64,000 nucleotides of DNA, from positions 248,001-312,000 of the forward strand of contig NZ_JASITE010000008.1 in NCBI RefSeq assembly GCF_030767025.1, read 5' to 3'. Positions 40,113 through 47,998 of this stretch are shown here, piece after piece. The first letter of the stretch is position 1, and every line of letters begins with the position of its first letter. Below the pieces are notes generated by a model. The model was not told where the DNA came from, searched no databases, and saw nothing but the letters and a program-made list of their open reading frames with translations. The DNA is from Nocardia sp. CC227C. Lineage in GTDB: Bacteria > Actinomycetota > Actinomycetes > Mycobacteriales > Mycobacteriaceae. The position numbers and the translations under genes were made by a program.

Positions 40113-40532
40113 ATGGATATCGAGACCGCCGTCACATTCGCTCGGGAGCACAGCCGGTCGGTACTGGCCACGATTCGCAAGGACACGCGTCCCCAGCTGT
40201 CCAATGTCACGCATTGGGTGGGTGAGGACGGGGTCGTTCGGATCTCGATCACGGCGGATCGGGCCAAGTATCACAATCTGCGGCGGGAGCCGTGGGCGGC
40301 ATTGCATGTGACCAGCGAGGATTTCTGGTCGTATGCGGTGCTGGAGGGGAAGGCGGAGCTGTCGCCGGTGGCGGCCGAGGAGGGCGATGCGACGGTGGCG
40401 GAGTTGATCGCCTACTACCGCGCGCTCAACGGGGAGCATCCGGATTGGGACGACTATCGGCGGGCCATGGTGGCCGATCGCCGCGTCGTCGTGCGGATCA
40501 CGACGACGCGGGCGTACGGCATGCTCGGCTGA
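40113..40532 (+). CDS. PPOX-class F420-dependent/FMN-type oxidoreductase
   Basis: The 139-residue protein has the split-barrel fold of actinobacterial pyridoxamine-oxidase-like enzymes. The cofactor-contact regions are RSVLATIRKDTRPQLSNVTH, VVRISITADRAKYHNLRREP and WAALHVTSEDFWSYAVLEGK. This pattern is that of Rv1155-like proteins that use F420. The ATG at 40113 gives the conserved short N terminus (MDIETAVTFAREHSRS). It is convergent with the ArsR-SRPBCC gene. Substrate unknown. Confidence 0.87.
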   Translation: MDIETAVTFAREHSRSVLATIRKDTRPQLSNVTHWVGEDGVVRISITADRAKYHNLRREPWAALHVTSEDFWSYAVLEGKAELSPVAAEEGDATVAELIAYYRALNGEHPDWDDYRRAMVADRRVVVRITTTRAYGMLG

Positions 40533-40544
40533 ATCGCCGTCGGC

Positions 40545-41363
40545 TCACACCGATTCGGGCGTCCACGCGTCCGGATCGAGTTCGGGCAGGGTCTCGCCGG
40601 TTTCCAGCAGGGCCTTCAGGTTGGTGAGGATGCCGGGCCAGCCGTGGCTCACGGCTTCGAGCAGGCCGCTGCCCTCGTCGAAGCCGTCGTGCACGACGGT
40701 GAGTTTCACCAGCGCGCCGACCGGTTCCAGTTCGAAGGTCACCTTGGAGCGCGATTCGCTCGCCCACTTGTCGATCGTGGCCTGATCGAGCCCGAACTGC
40801 TCACCGTAGTCGGGGCCGAAGGAGTGCCAGGTGTAGGACAGCCGGGTGTACGGCTGCGCCTCCAGCACCACCTGCTCGGGAGCCTTGCTCGTCCAATCAC
40901 GTTCGTGCCAGGTCATTTCCGAGCCGGGCTGCCAGTCGGTGTCGAAGCTCGCGCCCCAGTAGCGCTTGGTGAAGGCCGGTTCGGTGAGTGCCTGCCACAG
41001 CTTCTCCGGGGTGGTCTTGATGTAGGTGGCGTAGACGAATTCGTTGCTGCCCATGGTCGTGCTCTCCAATGCGTTCTTGAGGTCGGCGAGTGCGTGCACC
41101 CGCCCGCGGTCGTAGCGGTTGATCCAGCGGTCGGCGATGGCATTGACGGGCTCGGCGTTCAGGTAGTGCAGCTTCTCCCGGCCGTGGCGGCGGGTGATCA
41201 CCAGATTGGCGGCCTCCAGCACGGCCAGATGCTTGCTGACGGCCTGCCGGGACATATCCAGTCCGGCGCACAACTCGCGCAACGTTTGACCGGTGCGTTC
41301 GTTCAGGCTGTCGAGCAGGCGGCGGCGACTCGCGTCGGCCAGCGCCTTGAACACCTCGTCCAC
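40545..41363 (-). CDS. ArsR-type regulator fused to SRPBCC (AHSA1) domain
   Basis: The 272-residue protein joins an ArsR helix-turn-helix (residues 1-95: MDEVFKALADASRRRLLDSL, LRELCAGLDMSRQAVSKHLA, winged strand ITRRHGREKLHYLN) to a START-like AHSA1 domain (residues about 105-255: EFVYATYIKTTPEKLWQALT, WGASFDTDWQPG, LSYTWH, FELEPVGALVKLTVVHDGFD). These parts are often separate neighbouring genes; here they are one chain, suggesting direct ligand sensing by the lipid-binding-like cavity. The metal-binding CxC of metal-sensing ArsR proteins is absent. GTG 41363 has a GAGGAG site. Two operator-like inverted repeats lie just upstream. Confidence 0.92.
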   Translation of the reverse strand: MDEVFKALADASRRRLLDSLNERTGQTLRELCAGLDMSRQAVSKHLAVLEAANLVITRRHGREKLHYLNAEPVNAIADRWINRYDRGRVHALADLKNALESTTMGSNEFVYATYIKTTPEKLWQALTEPAFTKRYWGASFDTDWQPGSEMTWHERDWTSKAPEQVVLEAQPYTRLSYTWHSFGPDYGEQFGLDQATIDKWASESRSKVTFELEPVGALVKLTVVHDGFDEGSGLLEAVSHGWPGILTNLKALLETGETLPELDPDAWTPESV

Positions 41364-41374
41364 GCCATCTCCTC

Positions 41375-41428
41375 AATAGGCAACTCCTTGGTTGCACATT
41401 GGACCATAGGCAACCTATTGGTTGCATG
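41375..41428. promoter_or_regulatory. Tandem pair of ArsR-type operators
   Basis: Two related inverted repeats, GCAAC-N6-GTTGC (41380-41395) and GCAACC-TATT-GGTTGC (41410-41425), share the frame ATAGGCAAC...TTGGTTGCA and are spaced exactly 30 bp, about three helical turns. They lie immediately upstream of the ArsR-SRPBCC gene and between it and the divergent AAA ATPase gene. Autoregulation is inferred. Confidence 0.75.
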
Positions 41429-41488
41429 TCAAGGGTCCCACCGCACACACCGACCCCCCGCTCGCGCATTCCGGTGGCGACCGGCAGG

Positions 41489-42742
41489 ATGGCGAGCGTG
41501 TTGCGCAGCTTCCAGGTGTCGAATCACAGGTCCCTCGCCGAACCGCAGGAATTGCGGCTCACCCGCGGCAGCGGACCGGTCGCCGTTCCGGTCACCGCGG
41601 TGCACGGCGCGGCCGCCACCGGCAAGACCTCGCTCGTCGACGCGCTCTGGCATATGCGCGACGCGGTGCTGAACTCGGTCACCGGCTGGGACCCGTTCGC
41701 CGGTCCCATTCGCAGCCCGCATCTCGGATTCCCGGACCGCCCTTCGGAATTCGCGGCCAACTTCGTGGCCGAGGGCTACCCGTACACCTACGGCTTCCGG
41801 CTCGACAATGCCGATGTGACGGCCGAATGGCTGTACACGCATCCGCACAACCGCAAGCGAATCGTGTTCGAACGCAACGGAACCGATATCCGCGTCGGCC
41901 CCATGTTCGAGGCCGCCCGCTACGGCATCGGCGCACTGGTGCCGCTGGTGCGCCCGAACGCCTTGCTGCTCAGCCTGTCCGGACAGATGTACGCCGAAGC
42001 CCTGGTCCCCGCCTACCGCTGGTTCCAGTCGCTCCTGGAAGTACAACGCGGACAACAGGATCCACAGGCCATCGCACACCGCTTGGGCAGCCACATCTCC
42101 CGCTCCACCGAACACGCCGCCCGCCTGCTCACCCTGCTGCGCTCCGCCGACCTCGGTATCACCGATCTGCTCATCCCCGAGAACGACCCCATGTACGCCG
42201 ACTACCTGCGCGAGCTGGACAGCGATATCGCCACCACCGCGAAGGAAGTCGACGCCGCCACCACCTCCCCCGCCCGCGCCGAGGCGCTGCTGCGCGACCA
42301 CGGGCTGACCGTCACGGTGCTGCACCGCGAACTCACCGCCCTCTACGCCGCCCGCGACGCCCTCTACGCCCGCATGGTGGCCCGACGCGGCGTCGGTCTC
42401 AGCCTGGTGCACGACGGCATCGACACCCCCTTCGGCATCACCGAGGAATCCACCGCCACCCTGGCCCTGCTCCGCCTGCTCCCCCCGATCCTCGACACCC
42501 TCGACTCCGGCGGCGTGCTGGCCGTCGACGATATCGACACCCACCTCACCCCCGACGCCGCCGACCGCCTCATCCAGCTCTTCCAGAACCCGGAAACCAA
42601 CACCCACGGCGCCCAATTGATCTTCACCACCCCCAACCGCCCCCTCATCGACCGCGGCAACGGCCGCTCCCAAACCAAACGCACCACGGTCTGGCAACTC
42701 CGCCGCACCCCCGAGGGCACCAGCGAACTCACGGCGCACTGA
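41489..42742 (+). CDS. AAA-family ATPase (AAA15/AAA_21, OLD-like)
   Basis: The 417-residue protein starts VLRSFQVSNHRSLAEPQELR, typical of SMC/ABC-like ATPases of the AAA15 group. The P-loop is GAAATGKTSLVDAL. Near the C terminus are the signature-like ESTATLALLRLLPPILDTLD, Walker B LAVDDIDTHLTPDAAD and IFTTPNRPLIDRG. Compared with the usual DE-x-sLHP and TTHD motifs, the catalytic Glu is Asp and the switch His is Pro, so hydrolysis may be altered. Relatives occur as abortive-infection or effector ATPases, often with a nuclease partner. The neighbour is a convergent PIN/HTH pair 8 bases away. Start at ATG 41489 is likely but not certain. Confidence 0.8.
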   Translation: MASVLRSFQVSNHRSLAEPQELRLTRGSGPVAVPVTAVHGAAATGKTSLVDALWHMRDAVLNSVTGWDPFAGPIRSPHLGFPDRPSEFAANFVAEGYPYTYGFRLDNADVTAEWLYTHPHNRKRIVFERNGTDIRVGPMFEAARYGIGALVPLVRPNALLLSLSGQMYAEALVPAYRWFQSLLEVQRGQQDPQAIAHRLGSHISRSTEHAARLLTLLRSADLGITDLLIPENDPMYADYLRELDSDIATTAKEVDAATTSPARAEALLRDHGLTVTVLHRELTALYAARDALYARMVARRGVGLSLVHDGIDTPFGITEESTATLALLRLLPPILDTLDSGGVLAVDDIDTHLTPDAADRLIQLFQNPETNTHGAQLIFTTPNRPLIDRGNGRSQTKRTTVWQLRRTPEGTSELTAH

Positions 42743-42750
42743 GGCACCCG

Positions 42751-43227
42751 CTACCCGACCCGACTACGAAACTCCGGTTGCAGTATCAAATCCGATACGG
42801 CGTCTCCGAGTTCACGTCGCGCCCACACCGCCAACCGATCGCGGATCGCAGGGTTCGCGGCGCTCTCGGCCCCTGCGAGCCACCGGCGTGCCGCCATATT
42901 CAGCAGCGCACTTCCCGCACATGACAGATCGGAATCGATCGCGTAGGCGACGAACGCCGAGGGCGTCTGGGCCTCGATCAGCTCGGGATACGACTCGAGC
43001 TCCTGCCGCAGCCGACAGTCCGAGGTGACCAACGCCTCGGACCGTGAGAATACCGCGGCGGCGACAACATCGCCTGCCATCGTGCTCGGCAGGTGACGTT
43101 CGACCTCGGCGAGCACCACCGGACTCCAGCGCGCTTCGTACAGCGCCACTTCCGCCAACGTGAGTAGGACGTCACGCAACCGAGCCGACACCAGTACATT
43201 CGCATCCAGGAAGGCTCGAAACGGCAC
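42751..43227 (-). CDS. PIN-domain ribonuclease, toxin of a TA pair
   Basis: The 158-residue protein has the PIN pattern of acidic residues: Asp in FRAFLDANVLVSARLRDVLL, Glu in WSPVVLAEVERHL, and Asp in EALVTSDCRLRQELESYPEL. A C-terminal helical extension (residues about 105-158) follows. PIN toxins of the VapC type cleave tRNA or rRNA. It lies 12 bases downstream of a helix-turn-helix gene in the same direction, the usual antitoxin-toxin order. The RNA target is unknown. Confidence 0.85.
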   Translation of the reverse strand: MPFRAFLDANVLVSARLRDVLLTLAEVALYEARWSPVVLAEVERHLPSTMAGDVVAAAVFSRSEALVTSDCRLRQELESYPELIEAQTPSAFVAYAIDSDLSCAGSALLNMAARRWLAGAESAANPAIRDRLAVWARRELGDAVSDLILQPEFRSRVG

Positions 43228-43239
43228 CGTGCGCTCTTC

Positions 43240-43683
43240 TCAGAAGTCGTCGTCGTAGAGGGCTGCTGTACGAGAGATCCCGGCGACGTCGTCGAGTGCC
43301 CGGGCACGGTCACGTCGCCGCTGCTCTCGGTAATCGAGAACGGCTTGTAGGGGGATCCGACGGTGCGTACCGCGATACTCGGCGGCAAGCTCGCCGGAAT
43401 CGACCAGGCGGCACACATAGGTGCGCGACAGACCTAGTAATTCGGCTGCCGTCGAGGTGGTCAGAAGAGCGTCGACGGGACCGATCACAACTCCCCGACC
43501 GGCGCTGAGATGCTCGAGGACGACCAACACCGCCTCACGCACGGCTGAGGGCACTCGGATGGCGACCTCATCGATGGTAATGGTCGACTCAACGGGTGCA
43601 CCGCCGCGCAGTTCGGCCACAGCATTCCGCAATTCATCGCGAACCGCCTGCGAAACGTCAGCTTCCACGTGGCACACGGCCAT
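43240..43683 (-). CDS. Excisionase-type HTH antitoxin
   Basis: The 147-residue protein has an N-terminal helical domain and a MerR/excisionase-like DNA-binding domain at about residues 84-135 (LLTTSTAAELLGLSRTYVCR, LVDSGELAAEYRGTHRRIPL, then DYREQRRR). The C terminus ends acidic (AALYDDDF), a likely toxin-neutralising tail. ATG 43683 has AGAGGAG upstream. The arrangement, HTH gene then PIN gene, matches known PIN/HTH toxin-antitoxin pairs, with autoregulation expected through the HTH. Confidence 0.85.
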   Translation of the reverse strand: MAVCHVEADVSQAVRDELRNAVAELRGGAPVESTITIDEVAIRVPSAVREAVLVVLEHLSAGRGVVIGPVDALLTTSTAAELLGLSRTYVCRLVDSGELAAEYRGTHRRIPLQAVLDYREQRRRDRARALDDVAGISRTAALYDDDF

Positions 43684-43780
43684 GGTGCGGCTCCTCTCAC
43701 TGGGCCCTCGTACCGCAAGGATGCGCCACAAACGACATAAATGCAACCAAGATCGTGAATACAGCCGCCCGCGCAATAGC

Positions 43781-44134
43781 ATGGAAGGCATGTTGGAATT
43801 CGCCTTCCTTGTGATGATCGCCGGAAGTCTGGTGGCGATGGTGATGCTCTACCGGCGCGGTCGGCAGGGGAAGCCGATGGCGGGGGCCGAGAACGGGACG
43901 CTGTATGTCACGGGGGTGAGTCCGCGGCCGGATGTGCCCGGGGATCAGTACGTGACCATCAGCGGCAATATTTCGGGGCCGTCGGTGGTGGCGCACGAGA
44001 CGTACGGGCGGTTCGCGTGGGATGTGAACCAGTGGCCGTCGGTGGGGGATCAGATTCCGGTCGTGTACCCGCCGGGCAAGCCGGACAGGTGGAGCATCGC
44101 CCATCCCGGCTCGCGGCCCTACTTCGGGGGCTGA
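43781..44134 (+). CDS. Small single-span membrane protein
   Basis: The 117-residue protein has one N-terminal membrane helix (LEFAFLVMIAGSLVAMVMLY) followed by RRGRQG, placing the C-terminal part probably in the cytoplasm. The rest is a small beta-rich domain (NGTLYVTGVSPRP, QYVTISGNISGPSVVAHETY, WPSVGDQIPVVYPPGKPDRW). ATG 43781 or 43790 may be the start. No family is recognised with confidence. It is divergent from the toxin-antitoxin pair and convergent with the MetE-like gene. Confidence 0.65.
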   Translation: MEGMLEFAFLVMIAGSLVAMVMLYRRGRQGKPMAGAENGTLYVTGVSPRPDVPGDQYVTISGNISGPSVVAHETYGRFAWDVNQWPSVGDQIPVVYPPGKPDRWSIAHPGSRPYFGG

Positions 44135-44168
44135 TCTTCAGCGGCGCGAAATGTGCGACGCCGCCGTC

Positions 44169-45227
44169 CTATTCGCGGGTGAACGCCTCGGGTTCGTCGG
44201 CGAAGGCGCGGGCGCAGGCGGTGGACAGTTCCAGGGCCCGACGTGCCCAGGACAGGGGTGCGCCGGACAGGCCGCAGGCGGGGGCGACCAGGATGTGGGT
44301 GGCGAGCAGGCGGCGGGGGAGGCCGAGGCGGTCCAGCAGGCGGACGGCGGGTTCGGCGAGCTCGCGCCAGGTGACCGGGGTGGCGGGGGCGGTGGTGGGG
44401 ACCAGGCCGAGGGCCAGGTGGCGACCCGAGTCGAGTAGTTCACCGATACTGTCGAGATCGCGGGTGCCGATGGTGGCGAGGTCGAAACCGACTGCGGCAG
44501 CAGTGGTTCGGCGCAGGAACTGCAGGGGCGGGCGGGCGTCGCAGCTGTGAACGAGCACCGGGGCGGGCTGGGCCGCGATCACGGTGTCGAGGATGTGCCG
44601 GGCTTCCGGAGCGGGCAGGGCGCGCACGGTGTTCATGACGCTGGCGCCCCGCAGCGAACCATCGAGGACGGCGGTGAGGGACGGTTCGTCGAGCTGGACG
44701 ACGACGTTCGCGCCCAGGCGTTTGCCCACCTCCGCGACATGGTTCGCGAGACCCTCCGCGAGCGATTCCGACAGGTCGCGCAGGGCGCCGGAATCGGTGA
44801 GCACGCGATGTCCGACCGGGAGTTCGACCTGGGCGGCGAGGGTCAGCGGGCCGGTGGCCTGCACCTTGACTGTGCGCCCGGCGCCCGCGAGACCGGCTGT
44901 CTCCCACGCCTCTTCGAGGGCGTCGAGATCGGTGCGCAGCAGATCGTGCGCCCGGCGGGCCACCGCGCCCGGCCGCGCGGCCAGCCGGTAACCCCGGGGC
45001 GTGCTGTCGTAGGCCATGTCCACCAGCAGCGCCGAGGCGCGGCCGATCATATCCGCGCCGACACCACGGCCGGGCAGTTCCACCAGATGCGGCAGCTCGC
45101 CGAGCTCGCCGACCACGGTCGCCGTCGCCTCGCGAATATCGGTGCCGGGCCACGAGCCCACACCGGTCGCGACACCGCCGCGCAACCCGGCGCGGCCGTC
45201 CGCCCCCTCGTCACTCATGGGATTCAT
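44169..45227 (-). CDS. MetE-like methionine-synthase family protein (Rv3015c-like)
   Basis: The 352-residue protein resembles the C-terminal barrel of cobalamin-independent methionine synthase/UROD-like proteins: GVATGVGSWPGTDIREATAT, VKVQATGPLTLAAQVELP, VVVQLDEPSLTAVLDGSLRG, VLVHSCDARPPLQFLRRTT, and ILVAPACGLSGAPLSWARRA. His and two Cys in HSC and PAC lie where MetE-type enzymes bind zinc. It lacks the MetE N-terminal half, so it is unlikely to be a complete methionine synthase. Position matches Rv3015c. ATG 45227 follows AAGGGCAG; an ATG three codons later is possible. Confidence 0.85.
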   Translation of the reverse strand: MNPMSDEGADGRAGLRGGVATGVGSWPGTDIREATATVVGELGELPHLVELPGRGVGADMIGRASALLVDMAYDSTPRGYRLAARPGAVARRAHDLLRTDLDALEEAWETAGLAGAGRTVKVQATGPLTLAAQVELPVGHRVLTDSGALRDLSESLAEGLANHVAEVGKRLGANVVVQLDEPSLTAVLDGSLRGASVMNTVRALPAPEARHILDTVIAAQPAPVLVHSCDARPPLQFLRRTTAAAVGFDLATIGTRDLDSIGELLDSGRHLALGLVPTTAPATPVTWRELAEPAVRLLDRLGLPRRLLATHILVAPACGLSGAPLSWARRALELSTACARAFADEPEAFTRE

Positions 45228-45389
45228 TCTGCCCTTCGCAGCCGCTCACCTGTCGCACACGGTCGTGATCATCCGACCGAGAAGCCGCCCGTGCGTCCGG
45301 ATCCACGATGTCCGAACGCGGAAGCAGACGCACGCTCGCAGCCCTGGTCGTCGCGGAACCCGTCTCGGCGCACGATGCCCGCGCGCCGC

Positions 45390-46514
45390 TCACGCCGTCG
45401 CGTCCGACACCAGTTCGGTTGCGTACGAATGCCGTTCGCGCTCGGTACCGCTGATGGTGCCGCTGCCTAGCACCTGGTCGCCGTGCTCGGCGTCCGAGCG
45501 GTACAGCACCACGGCCTGGCCGCGCGCCACGCCGGTGAGCGGCTGGCGCAGGCGGACCACCAGGCCGCCGTCGGCGGGTTCGGCCACCGCCGGGGCGGTG
45601 CCGCCGTGGGCACGCACCTGGGCCACGCACTCGATGGGGCCGTCGGGGGTCTCGCCGGAGGTCCAGATGGCGCGGTCGGCGAGCACCGTCCACACCTCGA
45701 GGTCGGCGGCGGAGCCGACGCGCACGGTCCCGGTCTCCGGGTCGATATCGGTGACGTAGCGCGGTTTGCCGTCGGCGGCCGGTCCGGGCAGGCCCAGGCC
45801 CTTGCGCTGGCCGATGGTGAAGCCGTGCACGCCTTCGTGGTCGGCGAGCTTGGTTCCGTCGGCGTCGAGGACGGCGCCGGGCCGGACGCCGATCTTCGCG
45901 CCCAGGAAGGCGCGGGTGTCACCGGAGGGGATGAAGCAGATGTCGTGGCTGTCGGGCTTGTTCGCCACGGCGAGGCCGCGCGAAGCGGCCTCCTCGCGAA
46001 TCAGCGGCTTGGGGGTGTCGCCCACCGGGAACATGGCCCGCGCGAGCTGCTCGGCGGTCAGTACCGCCAATACGTAGGACTGGTCCTTGTCGGCGTCCAC
46101 GGCGCGACGCAGCACCCCGTCGGCGAGGCGCGCGTAGTGCCCGGTGACCACGGCGTCGAAGCCCAGCGCCACCGCGCGGTCGGCCAGCGCCGAGAACTTG
46201 ATCTTCTCATTGCAGCGCAGGCACGGATTGGGGGTTTCCCCGGCGGCATAGGACGCGACGAAGTCGTCGATCACGTCCTCCTTGAACCGGTCGGCGAAAT
46301 CCCAGACGTAGAACGGGATTCCGAGGACGTCGGCGGCGCGGCGCGCATCCCCGGCGTCCTCCTTGGAGCAGCAGCCGCGCGATCCGGTGCGCAGTGTTCC
46401 CGGCGCGGTCGACAGCGCCAGGTGCACGCCCACGACCTCGTGTCCGGCGTCGACGGCGCGGGCGGCGGCCACCGCCGAGTCCACGCCACCGCTCATGGCG
46501 GCCAGTACACGCAT
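45390..46514 (-). CDS. mnmA: tRNA-specific 2-thiouridylase
   Basis: MnmA (374 residues) installs sulfur at U34 of tRNAs for Lys, Glu and Gln, using sulfur from a cysteine desulfurase. The PP-loop is MSGGVDSAVAAARA near the start. The two catalytic cysteines are in NPCLRCNEKIKF and DSHDICFIPSGDTRAFL. The conserved GHYARL and IGQRKGLGLPG are present. ATG 46514 has GGAGG about 10 bases upstream and lies 2 bases beyond the iscS stop, so the pair is an operon and IscS is the likely sulfur donor. Confidence 0.97.
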   Translation of the reverse strand: MRVLAAMSGGVDSAVAAARAVDAGHEVVGVHLALSTAPGTLRTGSRGCCSKEDAGDARRAADVLGIPFYVWDFADRFKEDVIDDFVASYAAGETPNPCLRCNEKIKFSALADRAVALGFDAVVTGHYARLADGVLRRAVDADKDQSYVLAVLTAEQLARAMFPVGDTPKPLIREEAASRGLAVANKPDSHDICFIPSGDTRAFLGAKIGVRPGAVLDADGTKLADHEGVHGFTIGQRKGLGLPGPAADGKPRYVTDIDPETGTVRVGSAADLEVWTVLADRAIWTSGETPDGPIECVAQVRAHGGTAPAVAEPADGGLVVRLRQPLTGVARGQAVVLYRSDAEHGDQVLGSGTISGTERERHSYATELVSDATA

Positions 46515-46516
46515 TG

Positions 46517-47755
46517 CTAGTAGCCTCCCTTCGCATGCGGGGTGGAACCGACGCTCGCCAGTCCGGCGGCCTTGGCCCGCTCCACCACCTGTGGCAGCGC
46601 CGCCAGTACGGCGTCCACATCGGTATCGGTCGAGTCGTGGCCCAGCGAGAAGCGCAGCGAACCGCGCGCCAGCGCCGGTTCCACGCCCATGGCGAGCAGC
46701 ACGTGGCTCGGTCCGGCCACGCCCGCATTGCAGGCCGACCCGGTCGAACATTCGATTCCGGCCGCGTCCAACAGCATCAGCAGTGAATCACCCTCGCAGC
46801 CGGGGAAGGTGAAGTGCACATTGCCGGGCAGCCGCCGCTCCCCCGTCGCGCCGTTGAGCACCGCGTCGGGAACCAGCTCCCGCACACCGGCCACGAGACG
46901 ATCGCTCAGCCGCGTCAATTCGACGGTGCGGGAAGACATTCCGCGCACGGTCTCCCGCAGCGCGGCGGCCAAGCCGACGGCTGCGGGCACATCCGAGGTG
47001 CCCGAGCGCAGATCGCGTTCGTGCCCGCCGCCGTGCACGATCGGCACGCACGGCACGGTGCGTCCCAGCAGCAGCACGCCGACGCCGTGCGGTCCGCCGA
47101 CCTTGTGTCCGGCGAAACTGGCCGCCGACAGGCCGCTGGCCGCGAAGTCCACCGGCAGCTGCGCCGCGGCCTGTACCGCGTCGCTGTGCATGGGCACGTC
47201 GAATTCCTGCGCCACCGAGGACAGTTCGACGATCGGCTCGACGGTGCCGACCTCGTTGTTGGCCCACATGACGCTGACCAGCGCCACTTCTCCGGCATAC
47301 GATTCCAAGGCGGCACGCAGCGTGCGCGCCGAGACGACCCCCTCGGAGTCGACCTCCAGCCACGTCACCTCCGCGCCCTCGTGCTGCTCCAGCCATTCGA
47401 CGGCGTCCAGCACGGCATGGTGTTCGACGGCGCTCACCAGTATCCGGTTGCGCCGCGGCTCGGCGTCACGCCGCGCCCGATAGATCCCCTTGACGGCGAG
47501 ATTGTCGCTCTCGGTCCCCCCGGAGGTGAAGATCACCTCCGACGGCCGCGCCCCCAGATTCGCCGCGATCGACTCCCGCGCCTCCTCCAGCAGCCGCCGC
47601 GCCGCCCGCCCCGACCCGTGCAGCGACGAGGCGTTCCCCGCCGTCCCCAGGACAGCCGTCATCGCCTCGACGGCGACCGGGAACATGGGTGTCGTGGCCG
47701 CGTGATCGAGGTAGACCGTCTGGGCACCGACCGGACCCGGGAAAGCCGACTTCAT
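46517..47755 (-). CDS. iscS: Cysteine desulfurase (IscS/NifS type)
   Basis: IscS (412 residues) is a PLP enzyme that takes sulfur from cysteine for tRNA thiolation and Fe-S cluster assembly. It begins VYLDHAATTPMFPVAVEAM. The PLP lysine is in ASFAGHKVGGPHGVG, histidines in ILVSAVEHHAVLDAVEWL, and the persulfide Cys is in IECSTGSACNAGVAGPSHVL, a long loop of the class I type. It is immediately upstream of mnmA. Position matches Rv3025c. Confidence 0.96.
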   Translation of the reverse strand: MKSAFPGPVGAQTVYLDHAATTPMFPVAVEAMTAVLGTAGNASSLHGSGRAARRLLEEARESIAANLGARPSEVIFTSGGTESDNLAVKGIYRARRDAEPRRNRILVSAVEHHAVLDAVEWLEQHEGAEVTWLEVDSEGVVSARTLRAALESYAGEVALVSVMWANNEVGTVEPIVELSSVAQEFDVPMHSDAVQAAAQLPVDFAASGLSAASFAGHKVGGPHGVGVLLLGRTVPCVPIVHGGGHERDLRSGTSDVPAAVGLAAALRETVRGMSSRTVELTRLSDRLVAGVRELVPDAVLNGATGERRLPGNVHFTFPGCEGDSLLMLLDAAGIECSTGSACNAGVAGPSHVLLAMGVEPALARGSLRFSLGHDSTDTDVDAVLAALPQVVERAKAAGLASVGSTPHAKGGY

Positions 47756-47998
47756 GACCGTACAAGGATAGCCGTCGACCGCGCGCCGATATTCCCGGCG
47801 TCGCCCGCCTGGGCCACCGCACCACCGGACCGTGCCCGCGGTCCAGCGGTTTCACCGGTGCACCGGAACCGGCGCACACCGCTCCCGGTCGATCGAGACC
47901 TCCCCCGGGGGATAGGCGGACCGCGGGGTGGGTATCGGTCAGGTGAGGGCCCGGCGTCGCGCCCGGCGCGGCATCGAGCCCAACCGAAGGACGAAGAG

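Noticed and set aside
44151..44438. Frames opposite the MetE-like gene end
   Set aside because: They are shadows of a well-supported gene and lack starts with ribosome sites.
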